The translations under genes were made by a program, and so were the position numbers. The notes beneath the pieces are model-generated. The model was not told the DNA's origin. It did not search any database and worked only from the letters and a program-made list of their open reading frames with translations. From contig VLTN01000020.1 in assembly GCA_008330645.1 (NCBI GenBank), positions 124,001 through 188,000 of the forward strand: DNA of 64,000 bases, read 5' to 3'. This stretch comes from Cafeteria roenbergensis (lineage: Eukaryota; Sar; Bigyra; Bicosoecida; Cafeteriaceae). This document shows positions 37,215 through 48,643 of this stretch, one piece after another (position 1 is the stretch's first letter; each line of letters starts with the position of its first letter).

Positions 37215-38259
37215 ACAATGTGGGGAGTGGGATCAAACGGTCTGAAGCCGAGCGGCGGCAGCGGTCCGATTGCGAGCCGACCTCGGGCGCCAGGGTGGAG
37301 AGCATGGGCCGAGCTGCCTGAAAGGGATCCGCACCTTTGTACTCCTGCTGCTCGACCCCGAGGCGGGCTGCGAGCCTTTGCGTGCGCAACGTTCCTGGGG
37401 CAAGAGCAGCCATTGGGTCCGGTCGTCCCCGCCGAGTTTTGGCGAAACTGACAAGCGCAAGTTGGAAGCCTCGAGCTTTTGCCTGCCGACGAGCTCCGCA
37501 GGCCCGCGGGAGACCAGCCGGGGCAGTGCTCGGCGAACCAGCGGTTTTGCTTGCGCCAGCCCCGCCGAAGAAACCTCGGCAGATTATTCGGCAGCAGGCA
37601 AACATAGACCCGCAGCGCAGTCTCGAGCCAATCCGTTGCATCGCGGGCATGCTCGCGCTCCCGCGGCGAGACTTTTTGCTGCTTGGCGGCGCTGTGGTGG
37701 ACACATCGCTTGTGCGCGCCCCTTTGGCTGCAGCAGTCGATTCCTGGCACATTGTCAGAGAGGTCCTTGCGAGGCTGCTGCCGGAAGGCGATCGCGTCCC
37801 TGCTCCCTTTGGAGAAACATGCGGAAGCCCTTGCACATCTCCCAAGCACCGCGGTCAGCGGCATCTCCGGTTCAGACGCGCGAGCGGAATTGATGCAACT
37901 CTGACGCACGATAGTTGCACTGGAAATGGATCTGGCTGGCATGCCAGGCGCAAGTGCGCGCTCTGGGTGCCCATCGGCACCGGGCTGCTCATGCAGTGGG
38001 TGCCGCGCACGCCTGTCCACACCTAGCCTTCCCTACAGACGATGCGGCCCGCAAAAATCCGAATGCGCCGCTGTCAATGGCAGCTCGATGGCTGTGTCTC
38101 GCGCTTGCGGCTCTGCCGGAAGTCATCGTTTCCTGCAGCTGCCGGAGTCGCCGGGCCGCACCGTCTGCGCACGCAGACTGCGGCAACCAGCGGGGAAGGG
38201 TGGGGGGGAAGCCTTCGAGTCTCGACAGGAAGCCGGACCACCCGCCCTTCGCTTGCAGC
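37215..38259. promoter_or_regulatory. Divergent interval with a probable 5' exon of the ASH-domain gene
   Basis: About 1 kb between the ASH-domain gene (-) and SLC25A38 (+). On the minus strand a frame around 37254-37440 reads KTRRGRPDPMAALAPG, LRTQRLAARLGVEQQ and EYKGADPFQAARP, less repetitive than noise. It would splice in phase to the main exon through a 64-base intron with a weak GTTTGA donor. The rest shows nothing recognisable. Confidence 0.35.
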
Positions 38260-39838
38260 ATGGCTGTCGCCAACGCGCCGCCAGAGAGTGCGTCATTTGC
38301 GGCGACTGGGCACGGCGGCGGACTGCGGGAATGGGGCTGGCTTCACCCAGATGAGCGCCGCTGGAGATGTTGCTGCACGGCCTTCGCAGGGTGGCGCACC
38401 TTTGCTGCGGGAGCGGTGTCAGGCACAGTCACCGGCGCGCTGCTTCAGCCGCTGGACGTCATTCGCACGCACGCGCAAGGGGCGGTGTTCCGCTCCCAGC
38501 GGCCCCAGTGAGAGCGAGGGCGAGAGCGAGCGCCAGGCTGCCCAGGCTGATCGGGAGCAAAGTGGCGGCTTGCTGCGGCTCGCCAAAGCGCTGGCATCCC
38601 CTCTCGGCCCCGGAGGAAAGCCCACGTCGTCCGCAGAGGAATCATGGCAACCGCCAGAGCGATCATGGCGGAGGATGGCGTGGCCGGCCTCTACAAGGGC
38701 ATCGTGAGCCAGCTGCCCTGCCTGCCGTGCCACTAGCCGATGGTGCTCCCGCCATGCGCAGCGCCGCCATGCGCGCGCCCGCGACAGCCGAGGCTGCTCG
38801 CTGGTCCAACTCCAGCGGACTCCCCCCCCCCCTTGCGGATTGGAGGTTGCTCTCCGCGCCTATGCCGCCAGACTGCCTGCCTGCGCACCTGCTGCTACTT
38901 GGTCAAGTCGAGGGCGGGAGCGCCACGCACACAGCCACCCGCGCGCAGTCGCTGCCGGCTGAAATCCCCGCCACACTGCGCAGGGCCCCACGGTCGCCAG
39001 GGTGTGCCTTGGGGCTGGCCTCTACTTCACCATCCTCACGGAGCTGAGCAGCATGGCCAGAGCAGCCGGGCTCGCCAAGCACCCTCAGCCGCTGCCCGCC
39101 CCCGTGCCGGCAGCGGGCACGGCCGGCGTCGGGGCCGGGCCAGCGCAGGCGGAACACCAACCTGACGGCCAGGCTCGCGCCGCGCTGCCCCTGGCCCCGC
39201 TTCCCGCATCGATGAACTTTGCCATTGGGGCCTCTGCGCGCTGCATCGCCGCAGCCCTGCTCAACCCGCTGGCGCTCGTGAAAACCCGCATGGAGTGGTC
39301 CCGGCGCGGCGGATCGCCGTACAAGGGCGCCTTCTCTGCTGTGGTCTCCATCGCCCGCACCGAGGGCGTGCGGGGCATGCTCAGTGGCCTGGGCCCCACC
39401 ATTATGCGAGACGCCCCCTTCTCGGGAATCTATCTGACGACGTTCAGGCTTGCGCGGCGGGCACTGAGGGTGGACGGGGAGGCAGCTGCCGTTGGCGGGC
39501 CTGGGCCGGACATTGTGGACATGCTGCCGCTGCCGCTGCGAACGTTCACCGCTGCCCTCATCGGCGGGGCGGTTGCCACGGTGATTGTCCACCCGGCCGA
39601 CACCATCCGGACCCGGCTCCAGCTCCGCTCGGCGCCGTTCCTTCAGCAACAGCCACAGACGGCCGGCGCGCCCCTCGTGCGAGCGGGCATCGCGAAAGAG
39701 CTAAAGCTGGTGTGGCAGGAGGGAGGGCTTGCCAGCCTGTTCGCGGGAGCGGGCGCCAGGGTGGCCAAGAGGACGATGAGCACAGCGATCACATGGACCC
39801 TGTTCGAGGAGGGCCTGCGTCGCTCATCGCGGCGCTGA
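38260..39838 (+). CDS. SLC25A38: Mitochondrial glycine carrier, SLC25A38/Hem25 family
   Basis: Three exons, 38260-38507, 38637-38703 and 38984-39838, join in phase to give 389 residues. Three carrier repeats are seen by their signature sequences: QPLDVIRTHAQG in repeat 1, NPLALVKTRMEW in repeat 2 and HPADTIRTRLQL in repeat 3. Across the second junction the protein reads GLYKGI then GPTVARVCLGAGLYF, matching human [36 protein letters not shown] is close to [12 protein letters not shown] of SLC25A38. The family sits in the inner mitochondrial membrane and imports glycine for haem synthesis. Extra length comes from a 40-residue N-terminus and an Ala/Pro-rich loop between repeats 1 and 2. Short exon 2 (67 bases) is fixed by the alignment. 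Confidence 0.92.
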
Positions 39839-40099
39839 GGCCGGGCGGGTTGCGCTCGGAGGGCGGTGGCGGAGCAGGGCTTGGCCGTGGCGAAGGCGAC
39901 TGGTTCGCAGGCTTGCGGCTCGAGGCCCCTGCCGCAGGCTGCGGTGTCGTGCTCGGCGAGTGGCAGGGTCGGGTGATGCGGCGAGCGTGTTTCGGGGTGC
40001 TGTGCGAGCCGCAGCGGTACCCGATTCGCCAACCTCGCACCCACATGCCGGCCCGCCGTTTCCCCCCAACCCCGCCCCAACCCAACCGACCCACTCACA

Positions 40100-42353
40100 T
40101 CACTCGCGGGTCGTCAGGCCGGCACGCGCCAGAGCTGCACGCACGTCGACCACGCACACGCGGGCTGATCCATCGTCGCCAGCCGTTGCCAGCCTAGCTG
40201 TCCCCAGAGCGCACCCCGCCAGCGTCCAAGCGAGCGCCCTGACCGCCCCTTGGTGCGATGCCGACCCGGGCAGCCTTCCGAGCGGTGCCCACGCCTCCCC
40301 AGCGCCCCGCCCCGCGAACAGCGCAATCCGTCCCGTTTCGAGCCCCACAGCGAGCACGGGCGGCGCGTCCGAACCCAAGAACGGGGCGAAGGCCAGCGCA
40401 GTTACGGCGGCCCCGGTCTTCTCCACAACGGGCTTCTCCCGGGCGAGCTTGAGCGCCGACGCGTCCGCGGCTGCCGGGTTGCCCGAGAGGCGCCATGCGA
40501 TGACGGCGCCTTCCCTGCCCCCCGTGACGAGCAGAGTCTCGTCCAGGCTCGTCGCGGGCGCGAAGGCCACGCACCAGGCCATGCGCCGGTGGGCCTTGAC
40601 GCGGGCGAGGAGCTGCCAGGGGGCGTGCGCGGCGGATGCTTCCCCCGCCCGCAGGCGCCTGAAGAGGCACAGGTGCCTGTCTCTGGACACGGACGCCAGA
40701 AGCGAGCCGCACGGCGAGAAGGCCAGGCCGATGGCGGTGGACTCGTGGGCCTCCAGCACCGCAACGGGGGCGCCATCGGCAGCGCTCCACAGGCGAATGC
40801 GGGCCTGCTCTGTGGTGCGCGCGAGGGAGGAGGAGGCGATGATATTGCCGCCGGGATGCGCTGCAAGCGCCACCAGCGCGTCGCCGTGCCCGTACAGCTT
40901 GTTCACCTCGGGCCAGAGCGTCTCGCAGGCGAGGTCCCCGTCCAGAGGGGCGCCCCCTGGCGCTGCCGCCATGCCTTCCTGGGTGCCCAGCTGGGCCCCA
41001 AACAGGTCCTTCACGCTGGGAGCCCAGGATGTGGCGCCCCCGCCGCCGGGCAGCGGCACAGCGGTCGGGGGCCTGCTCCCAGCAGGCGCCGAGGGCTGAG
41101 GCGCCGCCTTGGGGGGCGCAGACGGAGCGGCCTTGGCAGCCGCAGCCGCGCCGTCATGCACCGCAGCGGCGTCTGCGCGGGCGGCATCCTTGATCGCCTG
41201 CTCCAGCTTGAGGCGCTCGGCTGCGGTGTTGGCAACGGTCACAAGACCAGCCGGCGCGTGTCCGTCCGGGCGGTTCGGCGCGTCGACAACGCCGGCGGCG
41301 CCGTCTGCTCCGGGCTCGCCGGCGGCGCCCGAAGCGTCCACCGTGCCAGCAACGGCGATGGAGGCGGCGCCGTGCCCCGCCGCCTTGTTGCTGAGGCCAA
41401 GCTCCGGCCGGAAGGCGCGCTCCCCAACGTGCAGCGCCGCCCTCTGCCAGCGGGCCGCGGCCTCTGCGTCGCCCGCCGTCCCACAGATGCCGTCTCGGGT
41501 CTCGAGGAATCGGCAGGGCGCGTCGAAGACGCGAATCACCTTTTCCTCCCCGCCAGAGAAGAGCCGGTGCTCGGCCAAACACTCTGCCGGGGACAAGGGC
41601 AGGGTTGCGCCGTCGCCACTGCCCGCCGCCGCGGCGGCGCTGGAGGCTCCACCCGCCGCTGGAGCGTGGGGACTGGCCACCGCCAAGCACGCGAGCGAGT
41701 GGCCGTGGACCTGGGGGCGGGCCGCTTCCACCCACCGCAGCGGGGGGCGGGCGGGCCCGCTCGCGGCCGGGTGGAGGGAGGTCGGAAGGGGCGGCATCCC
41801 CAGCGCTCGGCGAGCGCGGTCGAGCGTTGCGTCCGCAGCGACGGCGGCGTGAACGCGCGTCGTGTGGTCCGCGCCCGCCGTCACGAGGTGCGTGAGGGCT
41901 GCCGCCCGCTGGGACACCGCCGCCGCAACGGCGTCTGCCGGCACCTCGACGGCCCCGGCGACGGCCTGGGCTGCGCCGGCGCCGCCAGCCGCCGGACTCC
42001 AGACCGCCGCCGCCACCCTCCCCACGTGACCCCCCAGCGATGACGCCTCCACCCAGTCGTCCTCACGAGCCGCCGCCAGGCTGCCCGGGGGGCCGTCGAG
42101 GGTGAACGCCAGAGACGTTCCGCGCACGCCCGACGCCCACGCCACCCTGCCGCAGCGGCTCACGCCCGCCGCCAGGAGGGGCAGCTGGCGCCCCGTGCTG
42201 CCCGCCAGCCTGACCACTGGGCCCCACTCGCCGTCGACCCGCTGCCAGAGCAGCAGGCTGGAGTCCTCACCCGCGGTCACCAGCATGGACGCGTCTGCGA
42301 CGGAGGCCCGCTTGGCAGCCGAAGCGCCACGCTGGGAAGCCGAGGCAGCCGAT

Positions 42354-42388
<35 letters not shown>

Positions 42389-43779
42389 GGCCTCAGCCTC
42401 CCAGGCAGCCGCCGCATCGGGCCCTCGTGGGACGGCTGGGCAGGGAATCCAGGCAACCGACGCCACCGCCGCCTCGTGACCCGCCAGCACTGCCACGCAC
42501 CGGATCGCGAGGCAGCCGCCGGCAGCTGTCGAGGCTCCAGTGCGCTCGGCGGACGCACCGGCGGCGGCCTCGGCCGTGCCAGGCAGCTTCACGAGCTGCG
42601 GGCGGTTGACCTGCCCCAGTGCAAGCGACGGGCCCTCGTCGTCGTCGTCGTCGGCGGCGGCGTCCTCCTCCTTGCGCTCCTGGAGAGCAGCAGCGGCGGC
42701 AGCAGCAGCAGCAGCAGCGTCGGGCCCGCTGCTGGCGCGCCCTGCCTCGAGACTCCAGAGGCGCAGGCGGCCGTCGTTGGACGCCGTTGCGACCACCAGG
42801 TCAGAGCCAGCATGCCCCCCCGATGCCCGCACGCCGCGCACCCAGTCCGAAGAGCCGGTGGAGCTGGAGAGACACGCCAGCCTCCCGCCCCCCACGGGCG
42901 CCCACACGCGGAGGGCGCCGTCCACGCCCCCGCTGAAGCAGAGGATTCCGGCAGAGCCGGACCCCGCGGCGTGCGGTGCGGGCGCGATCTCGCAGCAGAG
43001 GGCGATGGAGGTCGGGGCGAGCTCGGCCACGTGGCCGGGCGGAAGGGCCTCGTCAGGGCAGGCGACGTCGGCGTCAGCGTCTAGGCGGTCAGCGGGCACG
43101 GTCCAGAGGGCGAGCTGACCCTCCGAGGACACGCCGAAGACGGTCGTGGCGCTTTCGTCTGCGTTGTCGAGAGCGGCGACGCCGGAGATGGGGGCAGAGG
43201 CCCACTTCGGGCCCGTCGCAGCGCTGGCAGAAGGAGCCACTCCGCCCCCAGCCGCCTCCCACGGGACGGCACGAGGGGGCATGCGGAGGCGCCTGCGCGC
43301 GCGAAGCAGGTCCTGGCGGTGAGCGGCTGCCGCGGGGGCGGCGGAGCGCGCGGCCCAGAGCACGGCAAGGCCGCCTCGGCACGAGGACACCGCGCCTGTC
43401 TCGGGCGCATCCGGGCTGGCGCCCGAGCGGCGCGTCCACCGCACAGACTGCACGTCCTGGGCGTGTGCGGACGCAAGCTGGATGGTGCGTCCTCCCTGCG
43501 GCAGGGCACGCGCACAACGACGAAGCCAATTCCGACACCCATGGGCGGAGAGCACAGCGCCACGATCAGGCCTCGCCACACGACTGGCGGCTGCCAACCA
43601 CTCACCACAATGTCGTTGACGGCCACGAACGGGCCGCAGGCGGCCAGGAGGAGGCCGCTCTCGTGGTCGGCAAACGCCGAGTGCCGTGCAGCGCTCCAGT
43701 CCGCCGCGCCAGACGCGGTGTTCGGCCCGCAGCTCAAGTACTCGACCGTCGTGGCATCGGCCAGCGGTGCTGCGTCCAT
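40100..43779 (-). CDS. ELP2: Elongator complex subunit ELP2
   Basis: Two exons, 43606-43779 and 40100-43495, join in phase 0 to give about 1,189 residues. Exon 1 has EYLSCGPNTASGAADWS and GLLLAACGPFVAVNDIV, which align with the ELP2 N-terminus. Exon 2 is built of WD40 blades: GVDGALRVWAP, ASNDGRLRLWS, GEDSSLLLWQR and LGGHVGRVAAAVWSP. The ELP2-typical ETLWPEVNKLYGHGDALV follows, and near the end come IGLAFSPCGSLLASVSRDRH and VKAHRRMAWCVAFAP. ELP2 has two WD40 propellers and scaffolds the Elongator complex, which modifies wobble uridines of tRNA. The protein is about 360 residues longer than human ELP2 because of Ala-rich loops between blades (for example near 42330-42400 and 41090-41180). It is divergent from KIFBP. 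Confidence 0.92.
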
Positions 43780-44172
43780 CCCACAGGTCGCCCAGTCAGC
43801 CTCTGGGAGCGCTCCGCAGCGATTCCGCAGTGGCGAGAACCACTGCGCGGCCAATATTTCGCTGGCCGCCAACACCTCCCCAGGCGCTCTGCGCGCCGTA
43901 TGCGTAGGCGTGCTCGAGTGGCGAGCAAGGTAGGCCCGCAGCCCCATTACAATGCCCCGCCTTTCGCCTAACACGCCGGCCTTGACTCGTGGTTCCGAGC
44001 AGGAGCGCAAGCACGCCCCACCCGCCTCGCAAGAAGGCATCCTCGGCTGGGCCCTGACTGAGCTGCTCTGCCCGAACAGCGAGGATGCTGTAAATTGCGC
44101 CTCCGGCGCCCGGGGCGGCATCGTCCACGCCGAGGCGCACGCCTGGCCGTCGATATCGCGAATTGCCCCGCA
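43780..44172. promoter_or_regulatory. Bidirectional interval, ELP2 and KIFBP
   Basis: 393 bases separate the two start codons. No promoter motif was recognised and no other exon is needed by either gene model. Confidence 0.45.
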
Positions 44173-47100
44173 ATGGAGCAGCTCAGGGTCGAGCTGATCG
44201 CGGCGCTGGCGGAGGCCGGCCGCCTCGCCAGTCTGGAAAATCCAGTGTCGGAGCCGTACAAGACCCGGTACGAGGCCCGCGAGGTGCTGGTGAGCACGCT
44301 GCGCGCATTTTCAGGGCAGGGAGCGCACCTTTGCGCGACATACATCGCCCGCTGGCTGAATTCCTGGAGCCTGGGCCACTTTGCGGGCGTCGTCGTGTGC
44401 GCCGCTGTGAACCGCAGCTTTCATTCCGCGCCAAGCTGACGGAGGCCATCGCGGAGCGCGCCAAGGTGGTCAAGGGTGACGGATCTGCCCCGCTGGACGC
44501 ATCGGTCCAAGTCGCCATGGAGCTGGGAGCCCCTGAAGGGTTCGAGTGGGGCGACATGTCGGCAGCGCAGCGCTCCGCCGCGGCAGCGTGCGCTGAGCTC
44601 CACGCTGGCGTGGACCGCGTGGACGCGCGGCTGGGGATCAACTACATCGAGACCGAGGAGAACGCCGAGGGCGACCGCGTGCTGGACACGACCTTGCCTC
44701 GCATCGTTGGGCGGGCGTGGCAAGCAGCACAGGCTGTCGCGCGCGGCGAGGGCGGCGCCGCGGCTCGCTGCGGCGCAGCTGCAATGTGCGCCGACGCCGC
44801 CCGGGCGGCAAACTTCCTCTGCCTCATTTGGTCCGGCTGGGGCAAGCACGCCGCGGCGCTGGGCCGGCTGCGAGCGGTCAAGGCGGCGTACAACGCCGTC
44901 TCACGCGCGCTCAAGGGGGCGCCCCGACCCGCCGCCGCCGCCGCCGCCGCCGGCGGCGGCACCACTGCTGCGGCCTCTGTGGACGGCGACGACTCGAAGG
45001 AGGAGTCCAAGGCAGGCGGCGGCGAGGAGGAGAGCGCGTCTGCAGAGGGGGGCCCGGCAGACGCGCACCGAGCCTGCGAGCCCGAGTCGGAGGACTGGGC
45101 GGGGCGGGAGGCGGCGCTGGTCGGGTCGCTCGAGGTGGCGGTGACGCACACCCTGTTCTACGCGACGCAGGTGTACACGCAGCTGGGGCGCGGCGACGCG
45201 GCTGCGCTGCACGTGGAGCGCACGCTGCGCCGGCAGGTGCGGGACTACACCACTGCGGCGGAGAGTAGGAAGACCAAGGAGGCGGCGGCCGCAGCCGCAG
45301 AGGCGGCTGCCGCAACCGCGCCCCCGGCGTCAGGGGCCGGCGGAGGCGGCGCGGACGCGGCCACGGCAGGCTCTGCCGGCCCTGCGCGAGCCGGGGGCGC
45401 GCAGGGCGCCGCCATCGCGAGCCTGCTGCACGCCGTGGAGGCGGAGTCCCACGGCGGGGGACTGGACCGGGTCGACTGGGCGCGCAACTGCCTCAAGCTG
45501 GCGGGTGTGCACCGCGCGCGGCGGCGGTGGGGCGCGGCGGCGCACTGCGTGGCTGCCGCCAGGGCAATGACGGCCGAGGCGCAGCGGGCAGCGGAGGCGG
45601 AGGGGTGGTCGCCCTCGAATCAGGCGGGCGGGCGCGCCGGCGGGGCCGACGGCGGCGCTGGCGATGACGGAGAGGAGCCGGTGGCGGCGGCTGTGGCTGC
45701 GTGGACGGGCGACGCGGCGTCGCGGCTGCTGGGGGAGTGCCGCACCGCGTGGGGGGACCTGCACAGGGACCTCCTCAAGGTGGCCCGGGACCGCGAGATC
45801 GGCCTCGCAACGGACACCGACCAGCTGGGTCCCGCAGGCGAAGTGGGCGCCGAGGCGTCGGCGAGCGGCGGCAAGGCGCGGGCGGCGCGGGAGCGAACCG
45901 CGGCCCAGGACTGCTTTGCAGAGGCGGCTGCGGCCGTGGCGCTGGCCATGCCGTGCGGGCTGGAGGCCGCCAAGGCCGGCCCTTCGGCTGCCGCGGCCGC
46001 TGCGCGGGAAGCGCGCTCGGCCGCGGAAGCGGGCGGCGGGGCGGCCGAGGCTGCAGTGGCGGCCGTCGTGGGGCCCAAGGGCGCCGCCAAACACGCCCTG
46101 GAGGCGGTGCTGGCGAAGGCTGTCGGGGCGAGCAGGTCCGAGGCAGCTCACCAGGCGGACCCGGACGACAGCGGGTCGGACTGGGAGGGCGACGAGGAGG
46201 ACGGCGCCTCGGGCGCAGAGCGTGCCGCCGCTGCCGGTGCGGCGAGGCGGGTGCGCCGTCCGTTTGAACAATTCATCGCCCGCGTCCGGGAGTCAGTGGG
46301 CAGCTCACCTGCGCTTCTCGTGCCGCTCGTGGCCGAGTCGGTGGTGCACGAGCCGCCTGCAATCACCTCGTTTGCGCCTGCGCGGGAGGTGTTCTTGGTC
46401 GCCAATGCAGAGTACAAGGTCGCCGTGGTGAGCGCAGCCGCCGCTCATGTCCGCGATACTGCGCTTGCGGATTCGTTGCTGCCGGCCTGATTCGACTGGT
46501 GCGCCACCCTGCCTTCCCATCACCCCGCTGCTCCTTCCCTGCGGGCCGCGGCCCATGGTTGTGCCCGGCTGCCCGCTGCCCTGCATCCGGCGGACTGCTG
46601 CGGTGCGTGCTCTCACTGTTCGGCTGCCCTTGATCCCTGCCTTTCCCCGTGAGCGTTGCAGGAGATTTTCGTCCTTGACGGGTTCGTGACCGACCACGTT
46701 GGCATTTGCGCGTCCGTGTCAAGCCTTTACAGCAGCCTGGCGCTCTGGGAGCGCTCTCCGAAGCGCGCATGCGCGATGCACCAGCGCAGGATCGCTGTCG
46801 CGGCGCCCCTGCTGGTGAGGGCTCCCCTAGCGCGCATGGCTTGCCTCGGGCACTTCGCTGCGATCCACAGCGGGTTTCTGCCGTCCCACTTGCAAGCTGC
46901 CCGACCTGAACTGCTTGTGCTGTCACGGCCGAACCCCTCCGCCCACGCGAGCGCAGGCTGCACTGAACCCGTCGGTCTACATTGTGGCCCACAAAGAGCT
47001 TGGAATGGAGCTGGGACAGGCGGCGCAGGAAGCCATGGACCTGCGTGTCTCGGCCGTGGAGCAGCGCATGGAGGCCGACGGCAAGCCCCTGACGGGGCGA

Positions 47101-47836
47101 GAGCTTCTCTCCATGAACCTTCTCGCAGACCAGGCCCTGGCCCTCTACAACCACTTCCTGCGGTGCTACGACGTGGAGGCGCAGCTCGAGGAGGCAGTCG
47201 CTCCCGCGAAGAAGCCAGAGGACTCGGCAGCTGCCGCTGCGGCCGCCGACCGCAAGGTCAAGCACAGCCCGGCTGCGCCCACTTGCATCCGCACGAGGGA
47301 GGCGATGATCGCGGCAGTCGCGCAGGGCGCTGTGGCAAAGGTGAGGCCTTCTTCTGCCACCCCAGCAGCGCACCGAGCTTGCCTGCTCAGCGTTCAAACG
47401 CAGCTCGTCTGCCTCGCTTTCGGCGGAGCTCGACTGATCGCGCGCATGTCTCGCCCACTCTCGCGTGGATTCGCGTTCGCCGCAGGCCGACCCTGAAATT
47501 GCCAAGACGGGCGGGTACGCTGGAGGGGACGTGTCCAAGCCGCTGATGGGAGCTACGTCGCTTGATGACGGCACCATCGAAGCCTTCCTCACGGCCCACT
47601 TTTGCATTGCTCGGCTGCTCGGCAAGCGCATCGACCCGGCCAACCGCGTTCGCGACGCAATGGAAAGTCTGATGCGATACAAGTGGCTGCTCAAATACGC
47701 GCCGACGATCTTGTCCAAGGCCCCGGAGGGGTGCTTCGAGCGGGAAATGGCCATGTGCAAGGAGATGGTCGAGCTGTTGCCGCAGAAGATCAGCAGAATG
47801 CACTACGGCGGCGAGACGTTCGGCATGCTTGGCTGA
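44173..47836 (+). CDS. KIFBP: KIF-binding protein (KIFBP/KBP)
   Basis: Five exons, 44173-44289, 44418-46427, 46662-46814, 46957-47340 and 47486-47836, all join in phase 0 to give about 1,004 residues. Exon 1 has LENPVSEPYKTRYEARE, matching human KNPEKEPYKSKYSAR. Exon 2 contains VDARLGINYIETEENAEGD, equivalent to the human LGVNHIDTEE region, and helical TPR-like repeats separated by Ala/Gly runs. Exon 3 opens EIFVLDGFVTDHVG, close to EFFQIDGYVTDHIE, followed by MHQRRIAVAAPLL. Exon 5 ends with YKWLLKYAPTILSKAPE and EMAMCKEMVELLPQKISRM, matching the human C-terminus. KIFBP binds and inhibits kinesin motor domains. The extra length over human (621 residues) is low-complexity sequence in exon 2. 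The splice sites all follow GTGAG/GCAG. Confidence 0.93.
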
Positions 47837-48643
47837 GGCGTGCAAGCGTTGAGGTGGAGGCGCTGGCCCAACGCAGATGGCTTTACATCGCGCTTCCACA
47901 ACCAGGGAGCGAGCGCAGCGCGCAACAGATGCCTCGGTTTCGTCACTCGAACAGCCAGTCTTCACCCAGCGCAGTCAGCCCAGCAAACGCCGCCCCGGCT
48001 GCTCGCCTCGGCGTGCTGTTCACCCGAAAGAGAGCCTCCGCCCGAGTTCGCACTTCCTGAGCACCCCCGCTTTCCACTCTCGGAGTCTCGCAGGCCGGGC
48101 ACGGCGAGGGACTCGGTGCAGCGGGCCCGCGACCCGCCGCGGCTTCCAGCGCCGACAGAACCACCTCGGCCTGTTCGAGCTCGTGCTTGGCGCCAGGGGT
48201 TACGAGCCCGCCCGCGCTAACGCGGCGCTTGGCAGTCTCAACCCGTTCGCGCGCGAGGTCAACAGCGCTCATCGGCAACCGGGCAAGTGCCCGCCCGCCG
48301 CAGTCCAGCCGGCGATTGGGCGATCGCAAGTTGCCGATGAGCGCTGCTGACCTCGGCGGGCTGCTAGCCCCCTTCCCCCCCCCCCCGCATCCCCCGTCCC
48401 AGCGAGAGCACCCTCACTGGTGCACACACATTCATGTGCCGACGCCAGGCGCAGGCAGCGCATCGGCTCTCGCGGGACTGGGATTGGCGGCCGGGCCACG
48501 GCGGCCGCCAGATGCAGAGCCTGCCGGCAAGCAGTCTTGAATTGCACCCAAGTTCCGTGCGCGTTCGCCGGCAGCGGCCTGGTCACTCCCCGCCCTCGTG
48601 CAGCTGCCGCAAGCGGTGGTTCCCGGCGCCGGTGCAGGGACTC
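47837..48643. other. Interval between KIFBP and the Ala-rich coiled-coil gene
   Basis: About 800 bases. The only reasonable content is the possible small minus-strand gene at 47943-48329. The remainder (48330-48643) holds a C-run near 48374 and would serve as a divergent promoter if the small gene is real. Confidence 0.4.
47943..48329 (-). CDS. Possible small helical protein, unknown
   Basis: A 128-codon frame on the minus strand starts at an ATG; a second Met 20 codons in (MSAVDLARERVETAKRRV) may be the true start. The next 45 residues have an amphipathic helical pattern (ELEQAEVVLSALEAA) and a normal mix of residues, unlike random frames here. The C-terminal half is more ordinary. No family was recognised. 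It would fit the alternating-strand layout of the window. The evidence is composition and position only; it could be a chance frame. Confidence 0.35.
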   Translation of the reverse strand: MRSPNRRLDCGGRALARLPMSAVDLARERVETAKRRVSAGGLVTPGAKHELEQAEVVLSALEAAAGRGPAAPSPSPCPACETPRVESGGAQEVRTRAEALFRVNSTPRRAAGAAFAGLTALGEDWLFE

